A stretch of DNA of 64,000 nucleotides, taken from positions 5,036,839-5,100,838 of the forward strand of contig OY482861.1 in the NCBI GenBank assembly GCA_960531495.1. Reading direction: 5' to 3'. Below are positions 60,476 through 64,000 of the stretch, piece after piece. This stretch comes from Zeus faber (taxonomy: Eukaryota > Chordata > Actinopteri > Zeiformes > Zeidae). How positions within the stretch are numbered: position 1 is the first letter of the stretch; each line of letters opens with the position of its first letter. Position numbers and translations under genes: made by a program. A model generated the notes under the pieces. The model was not told the DNA's origin and ran no database searches. It saw only the letters and a program-made list of their open reading frames with translations.

Positions 60476-61943
60476 GGGACCCCCAGGGTCGACATCCTCG
60501 GCCTCTGAAACATCGCTGGAGGACGCAGACAAGAGAGGTGGTGGGGTCTGCGGTCGGGGGGGTTGACCCGGTCTGGAGGGCTGGTCTGGAAGGCTGGTCA
60601 GGATGGCGCTGATGGAACCTCCTGATGAGGGTGTGGTCCAGAATGTGCCTCGCAGGGACCCAGGACCTCTCCTCCGGGCTGTAACCCTCCCAATCCACCA
60701 GGTACTGCAGGCCTCTCCCACGCCGGCGGGAACGTAGGAGACGGCGGACAGAGAAGGCAGGACCCCCGTCAATGAAGCGCGGAGGAGGCGCCAAGGGGAC
60801 CAGAGCACTCTCCCGGACTGGCTTGACCTTGGACACGTGGAAGGTGGGATGGACGCGCATCGACCTGGGAAGCTTGAGCCGCACTGCCACCAGGTTGACG
60901 ACCTTCTCGATCTTGAATGGGCCGATGAACCGAGGAGCCAGCTTCTTAGAGTCCACCTTCAGGGGGAGGTCCCGGGTGGAGAGCCAGACCTTCTGGTCCG
61001 GCTGGTACTCCGGGGCCTGGGAGCGGCGACGGTTGGCGGCAGAGGCGTTGCGGCCAGCGGCTTGGAGGAGGGCGGCCCGGGCCCGGGCCCGGGTCCAGGT
61101 CCTGCTGCAGCGGCGAATTAAGGCCTGGACGGACGGGCAGGAAGCCTCCTTCTCAAGGGCCAGGAACAAAGGCGGTTGGAAGCCGTAGGCGCACTGGAAG
61201 GGGGAGAGGCCTGTGGCCGAACTGGTCAGGGTGTTGTGGGCATATTCCACCCCCAAAAGCTGCTCGGACCAAGACGACGGCTGTTGTGAGGTCATGCAGC
61301 GAAGGGCCTTCTCCATCTCCTGGTTCTTCCGTTCTGTTTGGCCGTTGGACTGGGGGTGGTACCCTGAAGAGAGGCTGACGGTGGCCCCCAGGAGCGCACA
61401 GAACTCCCTCCAGAAGACAGAGGTGAACTGGGGACCCCGGTCAGATACAACATTTACCGGGATGCCATGGAGGCGGACGACGTGGTACAATAATAGCTTG
61501 GCGCTGCCCTTGGCCGACGGGAGCTTCGGTAGAGGCACGAAGTGAGCCATCTTGCTAAAACCGTCCACCACGGTCAGGATGGTAGTGTTGCCGCTAGACG
61601 GTGGCAGACCGGTAACGAAGTCCACGGAGATGTGAGACCAGGGGCGATGAGGAACCGGCAGTGGGTGTAGGAGACCAGCAGAAGCATGAAGAGAGGGTTT
61701 GTGCTGGTTACAGGTGGGGCAGGCATTGACAAACCCACTGACGTTCTCACCCAGGGAGGGCCACCAGAAGCGATGCTGGACGACCTCCTTCGTCCGCTGG
61801 ATCCCCGGGTGGCAGGTGAGTCGGGAGTTGTGGGCCCACTGGAGAACCTCGGACCGGAGGTCAGGCAGGATGAACAGACTGTCGGGCGGACATGCGCTGG
61901 GTCCAGGTTGGTCCTGGGCGGCGGCTCTGACCTTCTTTTCCAC
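60465..61943 (-). CDS. chromovirus integrase with chromodomain, intact 492-codon frame
   Basis: Zinc-binding residues H38, H45, C75, C78 ([11 protein letters not shown] ... NACPTC). The catalytic D108 (SVDFVTG), D168 (VSDRGPQF) and E204 ([10 protein letters not shown]) are all present. A GPF/Y-type patch ([12 protein letters not shown], residues 337-349) is followed by a chromodomain at about 396-446 ([20 protein letters not shown]), which in chromoviruses targets integration to modified histones. Expression from the decayed element is unknown. It is one continuous frame although RT is deleted. The true protein start lies in the upstream polyprotein. Confidence 0.85.
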   Translation of the reverse strand: MEKKVRAAAQDQPGPSACPPDSLFILPDLRSEVLQWAHNSRLTCHPGIQRTKEVVQHRFWWPSLGENVSGFVNACPTCNQHKPSLHASAGLLHPLPVPHRPWSHISVDFVTGLPPSSGNTTILTVVDGFSKMAHFVPLPKLPSAKGSAKLLLYHVVRLHGIPVNVVSDRGPQFTSVFWREFCALLGATVSLSSGYHPQSNGQTERKNQEMEKALRCMTSQQPSSWSEQLLGVEYAHNTLTSSATGLSPFQCAYGFQPPLFLALEKEASCPSVQALIRRCSRTWTRARARAALLQAAGRNASAANRRRSQAPEYQPDQKVWLSTRDLPLKVDSKKLAPRFIGPFKIEKVVNLVAVRLKLPRSMRVHPTFHVSKVKPVRESALVPLAPPPRFIDGGPAFSVRRLLRSRRRGRGLQYLVDWEGYSPEERSWVPARHILDHTLIRRFHQRHPDQPSRPALQTGSTPPTADPTTSLVCVLQRCFRGRGCRPWGSLLR

Positions 61944-62206
61944 CTCCCAGGTGAGTGTGGCAACTAGACTGGAGGACGGTAGAATGGTGTCAGGGTCAGC
62001 AGCATCTTCCTCCTCCTCCTCCTGGAACTGCCGGGACAGGGCGTCAGGTTTGATATTGCGTGACCCCGGCCGATAGGAGAGGGAGAAATTGAACCTTGTT
62101 AGGAAGAGCGCCCAACGGGCCTGACGGGAGTTCAGTCTCCTGGGGGACTAGATATACTCCAGGTTCTTGTGGTCGGTCCACACCAGGAACGGCAGCTGGG
62201 TTCCCT

Positions 62207-62536
62207 CTAGCCAGTGTTGCCACTCCTCCAGGGCAATTTGACGGCGAGAAGCTCCCTATTCCCGATGTCGTAGTTCCTCTCTGCCGGGGTTAAACACCTG
62301 GAGAAGAAGGCGCAGGGATGAAGCTTCTGGTCGGAGGGGGTTCTCTGGGACAGAACAGCTCCGACTCCCACGTCGGAGGCGTCCACTTCAACCACGAACT
62401 GCCGTTCGGGGTCAGGCAATACCAGAATGGGGGCTGAAGTGAACCGTGCCTTCAGGGCCAGGAAGGCGTCGTTGGCGCCGGCGGACCACCGAAACGGCAC
62501 CTTGGAGGAAGTTAGGGCTGTGAGGGGGGCAGCCAC
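62207..62536 (-). pseudogene. chromovirus RNase H fragment
   Basis: It reads [40 protein letters not shown] with GVGAVLSQ, then [20 protein letters not shown]. The catalytic Asp (VDAS) is present. The frame shifts after ELLAVKL. Confidence 0.85.
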
Positions 62537-62697
62537 CGTGCTGTAGCCTCGGATGAACCTCCGATAGAAGTTGGCAAAAAAGAGGAAGCGCGGGAGTGGA
62601 AAAGGGTGTCCGGGGCGGGCCAGGTGGTGACGGCGGAGACTTTAGTGGAGTCCATCCATCCATGAAGACGAATTTGTTGAGCATGTCCCTGAGCACG

Positions 62698-63444
62698 TCA
62701 TTGTGTGGTGTGGGTTGTGACGCCGAAGCCAGGGGAACCCCAGGAGGAGAGGGTGATGAGGTGAGTGCAGGATGCAGAACTATATCGTCTTGTGGTGGTT
62801 GCCGGACAGGAGCATGCGGATGGGCACTGTCTGATGGTGACTGTCCCCAGGAGGCGGCCATCCAGGGCAGTGGCAGGTACCGGAGAAGGCAGGAGAACTT
62901 GACCAACACCCAGGTGCCGTGCTAGGTTATCGTCGATGATGTTAACATCGGAACCAGAGTCAATAAGTATGGCGAGGGAATGTGAGCCTTGGGGCAGGAG
63001 CAGCCGAGCCTGGCAGAGGGGGCGTAGGTTGGAGGGGGATTTGGAGGTGTGGCTCACCAAGACTTCCTCCCTTACTGGCGAGCCCAGCCCTTTTACCGGA
63101 CACCCGGAAATGTAATGTCCAGCTAGACCGCAGTAGAGGCAAAGGTTTTCCACCCGGTGTCTCTGACGCCTCTCTCGCTGGCGGGACTGGATGTGTCGGT
63201 CGATACGGGAAGCAAGCTCAATGGTGCCATCGAGAGAGGTGGGCAGGTTGTGGGAAACTAGCTCATCCTTCACGTACTCTGCTAATCCCATCAGGAACTC
63301 GTCAATCTGGGCTGCCGGGTTCCACTCGCTCAGTCGAGCCTGGGTGCAGAAGTCAATCGCATAATCGACCACGGAGCGGGACCCTTGACTGAGACCCAGG
63401 AGACCACCAGCAGCATCGGGACCTTGTGATGTCACCCCGAACAC
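62698..63444 (-). pseudogene. chromovirus gag C-terminus and protease
   Basis: It reads QGSRSVVDYAIDFCTQA (capsid C-terminal region), a CCHC zinc knuckle LCLYCGLAGHYISGCP near 63120-63165, and the retropepsin active site LIDSGSDVNIID near 62950-62985. The N-terminal gag is truncated by a frame break near 63450. Downstream the frame runs out at the RT deletion. Confidence 0.85.
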
Positions 63445-63539
63445 CTTGCGGAGCTTGGCGGCGAAGGCGTGGAAGGAGGAGCAGGCTGGTGTGCGTCATT
63501 CCTACTCGGCCGTTCCCCATAGCCGAGCGTAGCGGGTGT

Positions 63540-63935
63540 GGTTAGGACCCAATTGCAGCACAAAGACAGGCAGGGATATTTGGGAATGTCTTTTATTTGT
63601 AGTTCAGACGGAAGACAGGCAGGGAGCAGGCAGGATACATCGTCGGGGACAGGCAGGTTCGATAACGAGGAGTACAGACAGAAGACAGGCGGAGTGGCAG
63701 GCAGGATACGTGGTCGGAGCGAGGCAGAGTCGGTAGCAGGGAATCAGTCCGGAGAACGCTGGAGAGTCTGGTGCAAGCATCGAAGACAATCTGGCAATGG
63801 GTGACTGGTGAGAGAGGCATATATAGTGGTTAGATTGCAGATCTGGAACAGCTGTATGCGCAGGTGAATAGAGTCGGGCTAATGGGACAGGTAAGGAGAG
63901 GGAGGAGAAAGTAGAAGAAGGCGGAGATCATGACA
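63540..63935 (-). repeat. 5' LTR of the chromovirus
   Basis: On the minus strand it begins gtgtcatgatctccgccttc, has a TATA-like actatatatgcc (about 63815-63825) and a poly(A) signal AATAAA near 63590, and ends ...gtcctaaccac. A matching second LTR is not in the window. Confidence 0.7.
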
Positions 63936-64000
63936 CCTGAACCCTGCGCTGCGTACAGTACACACAGCACCACAATTTCAGTCTGTTTTGTTTAGATTTT

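Larger units (their letters stand above)
60341..63935 (-). mobile_element. Ty3/gypsy chromovirus with RT deleted and 3' LTR missing
   Basis: Minus-strand order: LTR (about 63540-63935), truncated gag with zinc knuckle and protease (62698-63444), a junction where the RT core is deleted (about 62640-62700), RNase H (62207-62536), linker, and integrase plus chromodomain (60465-61943). The element stops at 60341 without a 3' LTR, so it cannot be a complete provirus. Base composition is far more GC-rich than the flanking introns, suggesting a recent insertion into uap1l1 intron 1 or upstream. Confidence 0.87.

Noticed and set aside
60772..62076. Several plus-strand open frames over 90 codons
   Set aside because: Shadows of the GC-rich chromovirus pol on the other strand. 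No motifs.

Overview
The window is a piece of a bony-fish (teleost) chromosome. The organism class is inferred from split, intron-rich vertebrate genes and from fish-type repeats: Rex3-, CR1/Rex1-, L2- and Tx1-like LINEs, Tc1/mariner, hAT and Harbinger DNA transposons, Ty3/gypsy elements, an endogenous retrovirus and tRNA-derived SINEs. Nothing bacterial (operons, ribosome binding sites, CRISPR) is present. Most long open frames in the window are transposon remains or antisense shadows. Only two host genes are supported, both on the minus strand.

Gene 1 is pkn3, protein kinase N3, a Rho-effector AGC kinase. I traced it through 17 candidate exons from a proposed first coding exon and promoter at about 48.7-49.0 kb down to the front part of the kinase domain at 7.2 kb. 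In order they encode three HR1 (Rho-binding) repeats, a C2-like domain, a short linker and the kinase N-lobe. The catalytic loop, C-lobe and AGC tail are not visible and should lie left of base 1. Exon phases agree along the whole chain. Intron 1 (16 kb) and the intron between 30.3 and 22.3 kb are swollen by transposons.

Gene 2 is uap1l1, a UDP-N-acetylhexosamine pyrophosphorylase-like gene. Eight exons run from 58.7 kb to a stop codon at 52.68 kb. The N-terminal exon is not visible and should lie right of the window. The two genes are tandem and head-to-tail: uap1l1 ends about 3.7 kb upstream of the proposed pkn3 promoter, with a CR1/Rex1-like LINE and a cluster of short retroposons between them.

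Region by region. 1-7.2 kb holds a LINE endonuclease fragment and a Tc1-type element split by a Rex3-like LINE. 7.2-22.3 kb holds pkn3 kinase, linker, C2 and HR1c exons, with Tc1, hAT, SINE, LINE and candidate LTR-pair insertions in the introns. 22.4-30.2 kb is a five-level nest: an L2-like LINE interrupted by a Tc1 element, interrupted by a Gmr1-type gypsy element, interrupted by a short retroposon, interrupted by another Tc1. 30.2-32.5 kb holds pkn3 HR1 exons. 33-36.7 kb holds MITE, LINE-tail and DIRS-like fragments. 37-47.1 kb is a broken endogenous retrovirus carrying Tx1- and L2-like LINE insertions. 47.1-49.6 kb holds a Harbinger remnant, the candidate pkn3 promoter and a retroposon cluster. 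50.1-51.8 kb is a CR1/Rex1-like LINE. 52.7-58.7 kb is uap1l1. 60.3-63.9 kb is a gypsy chromovirus with an intact integrase-chromodomain frame but a deleted reverse transcriptase.

I found no convincing new biological system. The most unusual signals are the five-level nest with an integrase-before-RT gypsy element, an exact 35-bp micro-inversion inside a Rex3 reverse transcriptase, the intact integrase-chromodomain frame, a 93-bp in-frame minisatellite in a uap1l1 intron, and a retroposon cluster abutting the pkn3 promoter.
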